A stretch of 47,185 nt of DNA from a virus: IMG/VR virus record IMGVR_UViG_3300034631_000063, positions 1-47,185 of that record; one strand, 5' to 3'. The notes under the pieces are model-generated. The model did not search any database. It was given only the letters and a program-made list of their open reading frames with translations, and had not been told where the DNA came from. The position numbers and the translations under genes are program-made. Below are positions 28,655-37,445 of the stretch, one piece after another (position 1 is the stretch's first letter; every line of letters begins with the position of its first letter).

Positions 28655-30168
28655 TGTCGATCGGCTTCAATTCCATTCCGGGCAACATCGTCGCCCCGAT
28701 CATCTCGTTCGAGGTCAACTCGGGCGGCCAGTTCGAGAGCCAGTCGCGGCTGGTGCTGCTCGGGCACAAGAACAGCGACGCTGCGTTGCCCCTCGACACG
28801 CTGACCCCGGTGCAGACGATCCAGGAGGCGATCGCGCTGACGGGCAAGGGTTCGATGCTGGCCGAGATGTTCCGGGTCGCGCGGGCGAATGCCCCAGCGC
28901 AGGAAATCTGGCTCGGCGCGGCAGAAGACAGCGGCACCGCCGAAGTGCGGACGATCACCGTGAGTGCCGTTCCTGCCGCCGGCGGTGTCGGCACCATCCA
29001 GATCGCCGGCGAGATACTGCAGGTCGAGATTGCAGCCGGGGATGCTGTCGGCGACGTCGCTGCCGCGCTGGCCGCGGCGATCAACGGCTACCAGAACCGA
29101 CTGACGCTGGCGGCTCTGCCCTTCACCGCGACCGCGGCACTGGGCGTCGTCACCGTCACCGCACGCCACAAGGGGGCGATCACCGCCACGGTCGATATCA
29201 GCGTTCCGGCCAGCCTCGCCGGCAACGCCTTCACTGGCAATGTGGCTTTCGCGGTGACAACGCCCGGCGTCGGGGCGCCGGATCTCTCCGGTCTCCTGGC
29301 CGGCTATGGCGACGATGCCTTCGACTGGACGATCTCGCCCTTCGCCGACGATGCCAATGTCGGTCGCTACGAGACGCTGATGAACGACGTCTCCGGACGA
29401 TGGGCGTGGAACAGGCAGTCCTACGGACACGTCTTCACCGTGAAGACGGACACGCTTTCGGGGCTGACGACGTTCGGCCTCACGAAGGACACACGCCACC
29501 TGTCGACGATCCCCCAGATCAGTGCGGGCGAGAACGGCACGCCGCCCTGGCTGTTTCTGGCCGGTGTGGTGTCCCGCGTGGTGCCCTGGATCTCGGATGG
29601 GGCCACCGGCAACGTCTCTCGCAACCAGACGGGTCTCGTCGTCCAGCAGGTGCTTTCGCCCCGCAAGCGGTCGATGTGGCTGAACGACTATGCCAGCCGT
29701 GATGCCCTGCTGACGTCGGGCGTCTCGACCTTCGGCGTCAATGCCAACGGTGACGTGACGGTCGACAAGATCGTCACCATGCAGCGCACGGACGGGGCCG
29801 GGAACGTCGACACGACCTTCCGCGACATCCAGGCAATCGGTCAGCTGATGTACGCCCTGCGGCGCTTCCGGGCGCGGCTTCAGGCCGAGCATGGGCAGAC
29901 GGCCATCGCCGACAGCAATCCCGGCGATCTGCTGGCGATCACCACGGCGCAGGACATCAAGGCGACGATGGTGGCCACCGCGGCTGCGATGCCGGGCGTG
30001 CTCGAGAACATCCAGGAGTTCGCGCAGCGCCTCGAGGTACGCCGCAACGGCGACAACCCGAATCGGGTCGACGTCTACGCGCCGCTCGACCTCATCAACC
30101 CGCTCGACATCTTCGCCGCCAACGCGGTCATCTACAGGCAGTATCCCGCCACTTCGGTCGCGGCATAA
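28654..30168 (+). CDS. Contractile tail sheath protein (Mu gpL-like)
   Basis: 504 residues from the ATG at 28654, with GGAG seven bases upstream; the overlapping GTG at 28651 is less likely. It begins MSIGFNSIPGNIVAPIISFE and contains RLVLLGHKNSDAALP, FRVARANAPAQEIWLGA, LLAGYGDDAFDWTISPFAD, and a conserved C-terminal region (MYALRRFRARLQAEHGQTAIADSN, DVYAPLDLINPLDIFAANAVIYRQY). This is the FluMu/Mu-type sheath, so the particle is a myovirus. Sheath contraction drives the tube through the envelope. Confidence 0.9.
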   Translation: MSIGFNSIPGNIVAPIISFEVNSGGQFESQSRLVLLGHKNSDAALPLDTLTPVQTIQEAIALTGKGSMLAEMFRVARANAPAQEIWLGAAEDSGTAEVRTITVSAVPAAGGVGTIQIAGEILQVEIAAGDAVGDVAAALAAAINGYQNRLTLAALPFTATAALGVVTVTARHKGAITATVDISVPASLAGNAFTGNVAFAVTTPGVGAPDLSGLLAGYGDDAFDWTISPFADDANVGRYETLMNDVSGRWAWNRQSYGHVFTVKTDTLSGLTTFGLTKDTRHLSTIPQISAGENGTPPWLFLAGVVSRVVPWISDGATGNVSRNQTGLVVQQVLSPRKRSMWLNDYASRDALLTSGVSTFGVNANGDVTVDKIVTMQRTDGAGNVDTTFRDIQAIGQLMYALRRFRARLQAEHGQTAIADSNPGDLLAITTAQDIKATMVATAAAMPGVLENIQEFAQRLEVRRNGDNPNRVDVYAPLDLINPLDIFAANAVIYRQYPATSVAA

Positions 30169-30180
30169 GGAGCTGATCAC

Positions 30181-30552
30181 ATGGCTGGAAACGATTTCGG
30201 CGGCGAGATGCGCCTGCGCCTCGCCAGCGGCCAGAGCCTCGTCCTGCGGGCTGCGGTGACACTCAACACGGCGGGCCTCTCAACGGAGGTGGTGACGAAC
30301 CAGAACGGCTCGGTGTCGCGTATCGTGACGCTGCGCTCCCGTCGCGCGGAACTGACGCTCGAAGACACCGGCGAGAACTTCGACGCGCTGCTGCGCGCCC
30401 CACGCCAGGATATATACATTACCGAGGACTTCACCGGCATCTCTCACATGTTCGGCTCGGCGATGATCACCGGCGACGTGTCGCAGAACCGGGCGAATGG
30501 TGAAGTGTCCGGGCTCATGATCGACGCCGAGAAATACGTGAAGGTCGCCTGA
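30181..30552 (+). CDS. Tail tube protein (Mu gpM-like)
   Basis: 123 residues: FGGEMRLRLASGQSLVLRAAVTLNTAGLSTEVVTNQNGSVSRIVTLRSRRAELTLEDTGENFDALLRAPRQDIYITEDFTG and GSAMITGDVSQNRANGEVSGLMIDAE. It has a beta-barrel tube pattern and sits directly behind the sheath, as in Mu. It forms the inner tail tube. GGAG precedes the start region. Confidence 0.85.
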   Translation: MAGNDFGGEMRLRLASGQSLVLRAAVTLNTAGLSTEVVTNQNGSVSRIVTLRSRRAELTLEDTGENFDALLRAPRQDIYITEDFTGISHMFGSAMITGDVSQNRANGEVSGLMIDAEKYVKVA

Positions 30553-30553
30553 T

Positions 30554-30901
30554 ATGGCGGACGTCACGATCAAGCTGTCCCGGCGCTACGATCACGGCAC
30601 GCCGCCGTTCGACAGCGTCGTTTTGCGGGAGCCAAAGCTGAAGGATCGCCGCATCGGCGGACCTGTGCTGGATATCCAGCGCGGTGTGGTGATCCGGGAC
30701 GACGAGGCGATCTGGCGCTATGTCGACATGCTGCTGGTGGAGCCGCAGGCGCCCGGCGCGATCGGGCTGCTCGACCTCGGCGACGCGGAGGCGCTCGCCG
30801 AGACGGTCGTCGGTTTTTTTACCAAAGCGAGGCTATCCTACATCGAGCGGATGAACTCGTCTTCCGGCTCGGATGGGACGCCGGGCGGGTCGAAGACCTG
30901 A
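30554..30901 (+). CDS. Tail assembly chaperone, zero-frame product
   Basis: 115 residues: MADVTIKLSRRYDHGTPPFD, VVLREPKLKDRRIGGPVLDIQRG, and an acidic helical end. This is the gp41-like half of the Mu tail assembly chaperone, which coats the tape measure during tail assembly. The zero frame passes a run of seven T (30814-30820) and stops at 30899-30901. The last 26 residues are Ser/Gly-rich and do not resemble the family. A frameshifted product is annotated separately. Confidence 0.8.
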   Translation: MADVTIKLSRRYDHGTPPFDSVVLREPKLKDRRIGGPVLDIQRGVVIRDDEAIWRYVDMLLVEPQAPGAIGLLDLGDAEALAETVVGFFTKARLSYIERMNSSSGSDGTPGGSKT

Positions 30902-30975
30902 CCTTCTCGGGTATCGAGTGGTGGTTCAGGCGGGCCGTCGGCTGGCACGAGCGACAGCCGAAGCGGCGGGGCTAG
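30554..30975 (+). CDS. Tail assembly chaperone, -1 frameshift fusion product
   Basis: Joins 30554-30820 to 30820-30975 by a -1 shift at T TTT TTT (30814-30820), a classical slippery heptamer. The fused tail reads FYQSEAILHRADELVFRLGW and ends IEWWFRRAVGWHERQPKRRG, which has the Trp-rich 'l-fs-iewW---a--W' look of the second chaperone domain. The total is about 140 residues. Tail chaperone frameshifting is conserved in long-tailed phages, and the gene sits between tube and tape measure as expected. The site and open frame are seen; the efficiency is unknown. Confidence 0.75.
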
Positions 30976-31128
30976 CGGGCCGAGATATCGATCCCGGGTT
31001 GGGCACCCAGCAACATCATCGCGAGCGTGACTCTCGCGTCACCATCTTCATCTCGGCCTCCTCTGGCGGATCATCAATGATGATTGCTGGAGCAGTGGTC
31101 GACTGTTCAGAGCCAGGGATGCTTACGC

Positions 31129-33192
31129 ATGGCCAAGGAAATCGAAGCCAGGCTGAAGCTCTCGGCAATCGATCGGACGAAGAAGGCCTTCGACAGCGTC
31201 TCCCGCAATCTCGATCGGGTCGACAAGAAGAGCCGTCAGGTGGCGAATGCCGAGCGGGGCATGGCGCGTGCCGACCGAATGAACCGGATGGGCGCGGCTG
31301 CAGCGGTCACCGAGCAGCGGATGATCGGCCTAGGTCGCGCGGTCGCGGTTCTCGCGACGGGGGCCGGTGCGCAGAAGTTCATCTCCACGTCGGCGGATTT
31401 CGAGAGCGCGCTGACCGGCATCCAGAAGAAGGCCGGGACGACCGCCGACGAGACGACGCGGCTCGGCAAGGAAGCCTTGGCGCTCTCGACGTCCGGCGAG
31501 CTGGCTGTTCCTTTGGAAGAGATCCTTTCGGCCATGGAGCGTGGCGCGGCTGCAGGTCTGCCGCTGGACGATCTGCGAGAGTTCGCCCGGCTTTCGGCGA
31601 TGGCGGGCGACGCGTTCGAGATGAGTGCCGAGGAAGTCGGCAACGCGGCCGCCGGCTTCAAGGTCTCCATGGGCATCACCATGGAGGGCATGGAGGAATA
31701 TTTCGGGCTGATCAACAAGCTTGCCGACAGCGGCATCGCCGACGAGCGTGACATCGTGGCGTTCCTCGACCGCGCCGGCGCGAACATGAAACTGTTCGGT
31801 CTGACAGCCGAGCAGGCCGCCGCCTACGCGGCGACGCTGGCGAACATCAAGATGGAGCCGGAGACGGCCGCCCGGATGATGAACACGCTGACGTCGAAGC
31901 TTCTGTCCCCCGGATCGGACAAGGCCGCCGGCGCGCTTGAGGACATGGTCGGCAACCTCTCGGAATTCCAGGAGCTGCTGAAGTCCGACGGCAACAAGGC
32001 GATCGAGGTTTTCCTCGACAAGGTCGGTGAGCTCGACAAATTCGAGGCTGCGGAAGGGCTCACCGGCTTCCTTGGGCAGGGCTTCGCCGATGAGGTGCTT
32101 CGTCTTTCGGCGGCGCGCGAGGAACTGGCCCGCAACCAGCGGATCGCAGCGGACCGCGCTTCATGGAAGGGCTCGCTGGGGGAATCCTACGACCTCAAGC
32201 TCGACGATTTCTGGTCGCGCTGGCAACTTCTCAAGAACGAGGTACAGCGGCTGACGATCGATGTCGGGATGAGCGGCATGCCGGCGCTGAAGAGCGGGCT
32301 GGAGGGCGTGCGCAGCCTCGTCCAGGAAATCGGCCACGGACTCGATGCTTTTCGCATGGAAATCGATGCCGAGGCTCTGGACGCGGCGGGGGATGCGCTT
32401 TCCGAACTGGCAGACCGTATCGGCGACCTCCTCAACATGGACACCGAGGGTGCGGCCCTTACGACGTTCTTCCGGGAGATGGCCACGGCGGTCAACGATA
32501 TTTCCGCCGGCATCGAGGCCACAGCGACCGGCTTGGACGCCATCATCAAGGCGACGAACGATCCGTTCGGCCTAAAGGCTGCCGATAGCGAGACGCCCGG
32601 GGACGAGCAGTGGCGCACCTTCTCCGGCGAGAGTGTCGACGGTGCGCCGAAAGGCTTCGGCCCGGTGGTGCGCGAAGGCAGCGTCGCCGATACCGCTCTC
32701 GGCGCGGTGTCAGGCGCGTGGGATTGGGCGGAGGAGCGTAACCGTGTAGCGCGCCAGCCGTCACCGGAAGACGAGTGGACGGGTTGGACGCAGCCGGGGC
32801 CGATCGTCATCCCCGATCATTCCGCCGAAGGATCGTCCGGATGGCGCGGCGGCGGGTTCGACGAGGGCCGTTTCGGCGACGAGGGCGACGAGGGTGCCGT
32901 GGCAGTCGAAGGGATCGACGCGCTGCGCGAAGCCATGGAGGTCGGCGGCCAGTCGGTTGCGCAGGGCGGCCAGCAGGCGGGCGAGGGCATCGCCCAGGGC
33001 GGTGCGCAGCTTGCGGCTCAGGGCGACGCTGTCGGCGCCGCGATCCGAGGTGCTGCCGACTACATCGCGGCGCAGATCCGCGCAGCGCTGCAGACGCCAG
33101 TGAAGGTCAGCATGCCCAGCGCAGGCGCCATCAAAGCCACCGCACCGTCGGGGCGTGATCTCGGGACAACCATGCCGGAGGCCGGACAGTAA
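31129..33192 (+). CDS. Tail tape measure protein
   Basis: 687 residues from ATG at 31129 with AGGGA upstream; the longer frame adds 15 unlikely residues. The TP901-type core (about 60-330) contains SADFESALTGIQKKAGTTADETTRLGKEALALS, EILSAMERGAAAGLPLDDLREFARLSAMAGDAF and AAAYAATLANIKMEPETAARMMNTLTSKL. The C-terminal half has a Gln/Gly-rich helix (AQGGQQAGEGIAQGGAQLAAQG). It sets tail length and occupies the tube lumen. Its size suggests a tail of roughly 100 nm by the usual length rule. The 153 bp before it (30976-31128) hold no gene that I can see. Confidence 0.9.
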   Translation: MAKEIEARLKLSAIDRTKKAFDSVSRNLDRVDKKSRQVANAERGMARADRMNRMGAAAAVTEQRMIGLGRAVAVLATGAGAQKFISTSADFESALTGIQKKAGTTADETTRLGKEALALSTSGELAVPLEEILSAMERGAAAGLPLDDLREFARLSAMAGDAFEMSAEEVGNAAAGFKVSMGITMEGMEEYFGLINKLADSGIADERDIVAFLDRAGANMKLFGLTAEQAAAYAATLANIKMEPETAARMMNTLTSKLLSPGSDKAAGALEDMVGNLSEFQELLKSDGNKAIEVFLDKVGELDKFEAAEGLTGFLGQGFADEVLRLSAAREELARNQRIAADRASWKGSLGESYDLKLDDFWSRWQLLKNEVQRLTIDVGMSGMPALKSGLEGVRSLVQEIGHGLDAFRMEIDAEALDAAGDALSELADRIGDLLNMDTEGAALTTFFREMATAVNDISAGIEATATGLDAIIKATNDPFGLKAADSETPGDEQWRTFSGESVDGAPKGFGPVVREGSVADTALGAVSGAWDWAEERNRVARQPSPEDEWTGWTQPGPIVIPDHSAEGSSGWRGGGFDEGRFGDEGDEGAVAVEGIDALREAMEVGGQSVAQGGQQAGEGIAQGGAQLAAQGDAVGAAIRGAADYIAAQIRAALQTPVKVSMPSAGAIKATAPSGRDLGTTMPEAGQ

Positions 33193-33659
33193 TGCGCGAC
33201 TGGTCGAAGGCCTTCCTGCCGGCGTCGTTCAAGGGTGTTCGGTTCCACGTCGACCGTGAAGGCGAGGACGGCGGTCGGCGCCTGGCGATCCAACATGTCG
33301 CCTATGGCGAGGCGGCGGTGACCGAGGATTTCGGCGCGCGCGAGCGGGTTTTCCCGGTGATTGCCTATCTCGCCAGCGACGTCGCCGACGCACAGGCGCG
33401 GATTCTGACGGCGGCGCTGCGGTCGCCGGGCGCGGGCCGGCTCGTGCTGCCGATGGAAGGCGGGATGCTGGCCCATGTCGAGGACTTCCGCCGCGACCGG
33501 CGCAAAGACAAGAACGGCTGGATCGCTTTCGACATCGGGTTCGTTCGCGCGGGCAGCGGCGTGGAATTTGCGCCGTCCTTCGACGCCAATGGTGCGCTGG
33601 CGGCTTTCGACGTCATCACCGCCGCAGTTTCGACGGCGATCACACTGGCGGTGCGATGA
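33192..33659 (+). CDS. DNA circularisation N-terminal domain protein (first half of Mu gpN)
   Basis: 155 residues: MRDWSKAFLPASFKGVRFHV, REGEDGGRRLAIQHVAYGEAAVTEDFGARERVFPVIAYL, and LRSPGAGRLVLPMEGGMLAHVEDFRRDR. This is the DNA_circ_N family, the N-terminal half of Mu gpN, a tail hub/baseplate protein despite its historic name. It ends after a GAFDVITAAV-like segment (AAFDVITAAVSTAITLAVR). The ATG overlaps the tape measure stop by 1 bp, and the C-terminal half follows as a separate gene. Confidence 0.9.
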   Translation: MRDWSKAFLPASFKGVRFHVDREGEDGGRRLAIQHVAYGEAAVTEDFGARERVFPVIAYLASDVADAQARILTAALRSPGAGRLVLPMEGGMLAHVEDFRRDRRKDKNGWIAFDIGFVRAGSGVEFAPSFDANGALAAFDVITAAVSTAITLAVR

Positions 33660-34318
33660 TGCAGCCGGAAGACCGCGTCGCCTTCGCCATCTCCGCCACG
33701 GCTGAGCTGGTTGCCCTCGTGACCCCTGCTGCGCTCGCACAGCGTGAGCGCAGCCGTGCCGACGACCTTGCTGCCGCTCTTGCCGATAGCGTGCCGTTGG
33801 CGGGTAACGCGCCTGGTCTGTTTCTCTTGGCCTATGCGGCTCTGGCGCGCCACCTCGCCGCCGAGGGTGACCCTGCCAGCCTGACGCCTTCTCTCGAGGC
33901 GATGGTGATCGACGCCGATATCGCCGATGCGATGACGGCCGCGGCCGCATCTATCCTGGCCGGCGCACTTTGCGTGCTGATGCTCCGGATCTACTATGCG
34001 GCGCAGCCGGACGCGGCCGCTGCACGCGACAGCATCAAGGCAGTCGCGGAAACGATCCTCGAGAAGCTCGGCGACACGCTGGGCTTCAAGGCCATGAACG
34101 CGCTGGACGCGGCAACCGGTGAAACGACGCTGGCGCTGTCACGCATCGCAGCGTCGCGCGCGCCGCTCGTCATAGTGGAGACGGGCGTTTCGCTGCCGTC
34201 GACACTGCTGGCCTGGGAGCTCTACGAGGATCCAGAGCGTGCCGGCGAGCTGGTTGAGAGAAACCGCATCGGCACGCCACTGCTGATGCCGATCGGTTTC
34301 GAAGCGCTGGCGCGATGA
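33656..34318 (+). CDS. Second half of Mu gpN-like tail protein
   Basis: 220 residues. The final segment (LPSTLLAWELYEDPERAGELVERNRIGTPLLMPIGFEALAR) is the C-terminal end typical of gpN/DNA circularisation proteins ('l-s---a-----d--r--El--rN-i-hP-f-p-g-elevl'). The first 150 residues are helical (VPLAGNAPGLFLLAYAALARHLAAEG and others). Together with 33192-33659 it makes a full-length gpN of about 375 residues, so the gene is split into two coupled cistrons with a 4 bp overlap. Whether this is a natural split is discussed in the findings. Confidence 0.8.
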   Translation: MMQPEDRVAFAISATAELVALVTPAALAQRERSRADDLAAALADSVPLAGNAPGLFLLAYAALARHLAAEGDPASLTPSLEAMVIDADIADAMTAAAASILAGALCVLMLRIYYAAQPDAAAARDSIKAVAETILEKLGDTLGFKAMNALDAATGETTLALSRIAASRAPLVIVETGVSLPSTLLAWELYEDPERAGELVERNRIGTPLLMPIGFEALAR

Positions 34319-35406
34319 CCGGCGGTCCGCTGGAGATCATCACGCTCGTCGTCGACGGGCGGGAGTTCGGTGACTGGTCCAGGGTAACCCTTACGGAGAG
34401 TGCCGAAGCGGCTGTGCGCAGCGCGACTTTCGCGGCGCTTCTTCCGCCCCTGCGGCAGATCGCCGGGTTCTTCGTGCGCCCCGACATGGAAGCGGAAATC
34501 CTCGTCTCCGGAGAGCTGTGGGGCACAGGCTACATCGGCGACGTGACGCCCCGGCACGGGGCGGACGGCGGCTCGATTGGCATCGAGTGGCTTTCAAAGA
34601 CGATCGACACCGTCGAAAGCTCGGTCGATCACCCGACCGGCTATGCCGAGGAGAAGGACATTCTGGCGCTGGCGCAGGAGTTCGAAAGCGCCGGGATAGA
34701 GTGGACTTCCGAAGATGCCTTCGAAAAGGAGCCCGATTTCAGCGTCATTCCCGGCGAGTCCAATTTCCAGGCTGCCGAGCGTCTGGCGCGATCCAAGGGG
34801 CTGCTGATCTACGACGATCCGCAGGGGCGCGCGGTGATCGCGAGCAAGCCGGCGGGGCGCCACGACGGCGGCCTGGCGCTCGGGGTCAACATCGTCGCAG
34901 CGAGCGGCAAGCTGTCGGGCAAGGGCCGTCATGACCCGGTCATCGTGCGTGGACAGTCCGCGAAAGGGCACGGTGCGGGGGCTCTGCGGATCGAGGCACG
35001 CGCAAAGGACCCGGCAGTCGGGCGGAAGAGGCCGAAGGTGATCCTCCAGGAGGGGGAGATCAGCCGCGACAAGGCGAAGAAGCGCGCTGAATGGCAGGTT
35101 TCCCGCGCTGCCGGACGTTCGCGCGAAGCGCAGGTGACGACTGCCGGATGGCGCGACGCGGGCGGTCGGCTGTGGACGCGCAACTGGTCTGTGTCGCTGG
35201 ACGATCCCCTGATTTTTCTGCGGCAGGACATGGTCATCAAATCGGTGAGCTTCACGCAAGGTCCGGGCGAGGACGGGGACGGTGCGGCGACGCAGGCGAC
35301 GTTGTCGCTGGCGGACCCGCGGGCGTTGGGCGGCGCAAAATCGCAGGGTTCCTCCGACGAGGCGTGGGCTGTGCCGGAGGAAGAGGCGGAAGTGACGGCG
35401 CAATGA
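34315..35406 (+). CDS. Baseplate hub protein (Mu gpP-like)
   Basis: 363 residues: LEIITLVVDGREFGDWSRVTLTESAEAAVRSATFAA, GYIGDVTPRHGADGGSIGIEWLSKTIDTVESSV, FSVIPGESNFQAAERLARSKGLLIYDDPQGRAVIASKP, and VIVRGQSAKGHGAGALRIEARAKDP. This is the Mu gp44/gpP hub family (late control D-like), which forms the trimeric centre of the baseplate around the spike. Its start overlaps the gpN-like stop by 4 bp and its stop overlaps gp45-like. Confidence 0.9.
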   Translation: MTGGPLEIITLVVDGREFGDWSRVTLTESAEAAVRSATFAALLPPLRQIAGFFVRPDMEAEILVSGELWGTGYIGDVTPRHGADGGSIGIEWLSKTIDTVESSVDHPTGYAEEKDILALAQEFESAGIEWTSEDAFEKEPDFSVIPGESNFQAAERLARSKGLLIYDDPQGRAVIASKPAGRHDGGLALGVNIVAASGKLSGKGRHDPVIVRGQSAKGHGAGALRIEARAKDPAVGRKRPKVILQEGEISRDKAKKRAEWQVSRAAGRSREAQVTTAGWRDAGGRLWTRNWSVSLDDPLIFLRQDMVIKSVSFTQGPGEDGDGAATQATLSLADPRALGGAKSQGSSDEAWAVPEEEAEVTAQ

Positions 35407-35882
35407 GCCAGTTCCAGCCCTACCTCACGCGTTTCGAGATTTCCGAGGACGAGGAGCGCGACGACGGCTTTCTCTACGGCTCGGGCCGGGGCCGCGCCGG
35501 ATCGGCGCCGAAGCGCATCCTTCAGCCACAGCAGTTCGGGATGGCATCGCGCCCTCCTGCCGGATCTGTCGGCATGCAGATGGCGATGGGCGGCGATCAT
35601 TCGACGTCGCTGCTGATCGGCGCCGAGCACCCGACGCATCGGCCCAAGATGGGGGCGGGGCATACCGTGCTCTACGACGCCTATGGCCAGGCGGTCTCCA
35701 TCGTCGAGACGGCGGTGCGGATCGTCGCCAACGAGGAAATCCGCTTCGTCGCGCCGAAGATCGTCCTCGAGGGCGAGGTCCATCTCGGCGGCGAGGGCGG
35801 CAAGCTGGTCCACCGCAAGGACGATATCGACAGTGACGGCGATGCGGCGGTCGGCTCGGCAACCAAGGTCTACGCGCTGTGA
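35403..35882 (+). CDS. Baseplate spike protein (Mu gp45-like)
   Basis: 159 residues from the ATG at 35403, which overlaps the gpP stop by 4 bp. It contains RDDGFLYGSGRGRAGSAPKRILQPQQFGMASRPPAG, HSTSLLIGAEHPTHRPKM, and a repetitive beta end (ETAVRIVANEEIRFVAPKIVLEGEVHLGGEGGKLVHRKDD). This matches the gpV/gp45 family: an OB fold and then a triple beta-helix needle. It punctures the outer membrane on sheath contraction. A single His remains at the C-terminal end (LVHRKDD), compared with the HxH iron site in longer spikes. Confidence 0.85.
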   Translation: MSQFQPYLTRFEISEDEERDDGFLYGSGRGRAGSAPKRILQPQQFGMASRPPAGSVGMQMAMGGDHSTSLLIGAEHPTHRPKMGAGHTVLYDAYGQAVSIVETAVRIVANEEIRFVAPKIVLEGEVHLGGEGGKLVHRKDDIDSDGDAAVGSATKVYAL

Positions 35883-36400
35883 CGATCCGCATCATTCCCC
35901 TGTCGGGCGAGACCTCGACGCAACTCGCGCCGGATCTCGTGTGGAACGGCGTCACCGGCGACCTGGCTATCTCCGGGTCGGGCCTGCGCTCGGAGCAGCA
36001 GATCGCGACGGCCGTGCTGATCTGCCTGATGACAGACATCAGGGTCGACGCGGACGAACTGCGAGACGGGGATATCAACAAGGGCTGGCCCGGCGACGGC
36101 TTCGACCTTCGGGGCGGTGAGACGGCACTCGGCTCGCGGCTCTGGCTGCTGCGACGGCGAACCGTCGACGACAGCGAGACGCCGCGGCTCGCGGAGGATC
36201 ATGCGCGCGACGCGCTGCAGACGCTGATCGACCAGGGCGTCTGCGTCCGGGTGGAGGCGGTCGCCACCGCCGACCCGGCCAGGAACCGGCTGGACCTTGC
36301 CATCGCGCTTTACGGCCGCTCCGGCGCCGAGATCTTCAACCAGCGCTTCGGCGTTCTCTGGGAGCAGTTGAATGGCGTATCAAAGCCGCTCGATCGCTGA
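35879..36400 (+). CDS. Baseplate wedge protein (Mu gp46 / gp25-like)
   Basis: 173 residues, GTG start overlapping the gp45 stop by 4 bp. Residues 1-130 include QQIATAVLICLMTDIRVDADELRDGDINKGWPGDGFD, GSRLWLLRRRTVDDSETPRLAEDHARDALQTLIDQGVCVRVEAVA, the phage GP46 pattern. It joins wedge proteins to the hub. The 3' end overlaps the baseplate J gene by 29 bp, the longest overlap in the tail block. Confidence 0.9.
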   Translation: MTIRIIPLSGETSTQLAPDLVWNGVTGDLAISGSGLRSEQQIATAVLICLMTDIRVDADELRDGDINKGWPGDGFDLRGGETALGSRLWLLRRRTVDDSETPRLAEDHARDALQTLIDQGVCVRVEAVATADPARNRLDLAIALYGRSGAEIFNQRFGVLWEQLNGVSKPLDR

Positions 36401-37445
36401 GCTATCCGGCAAGGTGCGGGCGGCGTTCCGGCGCGAACTTCCCGGCACCGATGCGACGATCGCGCAGAACGTCCTCTACGTCTTCGCCAAGGTCCTCGCG
36501 ATCCTGATGAAGGAAATGGACCTGAGGGCCGGGTGGCTTTACCGGCAGCTCTTCGCGTCGACGGCCGACGGCGAGCATCTGGAGCAGCGGCACGCCTACG
36601 AGTTCGGCATCGCGCGCAAGGCGGCCTCGGCGGCCGCCGGCAACCTGCGCTCGACCGGCACGCCGGGCCTGACCTTTCCGGCGGGGTTGGTCTATCTCTC
36701 CGGCGGCGTGACCTATCGTTCCATCGCGAGCGTGACCGTTTCGGAAGCCGGGACCGTGACGATCCCGGTGAAAGCGGTCGCGACCGGCCTGCGGACGAAC
36801 CGCAAGGCCGAGGAGGAACTGGCACTTTCCGAGCCCGGCCTGTTTCCGGGCCTCGCCAGCTCGGCGGTGGTCGCGACAGGCGGCCTGTCCGGCGGCGCCG
36901 ACGTCGAGAGCGTCGACAGCCTGCGCAGCCGCGTCCTGCAGCGCAAGCGACAGCCGCCGCAGGGCGGCGCCGAGGCCGACTACGAGCGGTGGGCGCGGGC
37001 GCTTCCCTTCGTGTCCAGGGCATGGGCGCGGCGCCTGGTGAACGGGCCGGGCTCGGTCGGCGTCTGGTTCCTGTCGACCGGCGGCGCCGTGCCGAGCGGG
37101 GCGGAGGTCGATGCCGTTGAAGCCGATCTCCTGTCGCGCCGATTGATCGGCCTGCGGGACCTCAGGGTCCATGCGCCGACGCCCACGCCGGTGGCGATCG
37201 TCATCGACCTCGATCCGGACACGGTGGAAACCCGCTTCAACGTCGAAACGGCGCTGGCGACCGTCTTCGCCGAGCGCGTGCGGCCCGGCCTGCCGGACGA
37301 TCCATTCGTGCTGTCGCGGTCGTGGATTTCGGAGGCGATCTCCGACGCGGTCGGCGAGGAGAGTCACGTCCTCGTTTCGCCCGCCGCCGATATCTCCTTC
37401 GGGACCGGTGTCCTCGCCACGCTCGGAACAGTGACCTTCGCCTGA
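36372..37445 (+). CDS. Baseplate J-like protein (Mu gp47)
   Basis: 357 residues: RSIAELSGKVRAAFRRELPGTDATIAQNVLYVFAKVLAIL, YRQLFASTADGEHLEQRHAYEFGI, GLTFPAGLVYLSGGVTYRS, VSEAGTVTIPVKAVATGLRTN, GLSGGADVESVDSLRSRVLQRKRQPPQGGAEADYERWARAL. This is the standard Baseplate_J family, the wedge protein that carries the fibre network. Intact length for Mu gp47 (about 360). Confidence 0.95.
   Translation: MAYQSRSIAELSGKVRAAFRRELPGTDATIAQNVLYVFAKVLAILMKEMDLRAGWLYRQLFASTADGEHLEQRHAYEFGIARKAASAAAGNLRSTGTPGLTFPAGLVYLSGGVTYRSIASVTVSEAGTVTIPVKAVATGLRTNRKAEEELALSEPGLFPGLASSAVVATGGLSGGADVESVDSLRSRVLQRKRQPPQGGAEADYERWARALPFVSRAWARRLVNGPGSVGVWFLSTGGAVPSGAEVDAVEADLLSRRLIGLRDLRVHAPTPTPVAIVIDLDPDTVETRFNVETALATVFAERVRPGLPDDPFVLSRSWISEAISDAVGEESHVLVSPAADISFGTGVLATLGTVTFA

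Noticed and set aside
30976-31128. A small gene between the chaperone and the tape measure
   Set aside because: No frame here has both a Shine-Dalgarno sequence and a sensible product; the short inverted repeat around 31026-31042 is not explained.
30873-31751. A 292-codon frame overlapping the tape measure start
   Set aside because: It reads out of frame through the tape measure core and is Arg/Gly-rich shadow.
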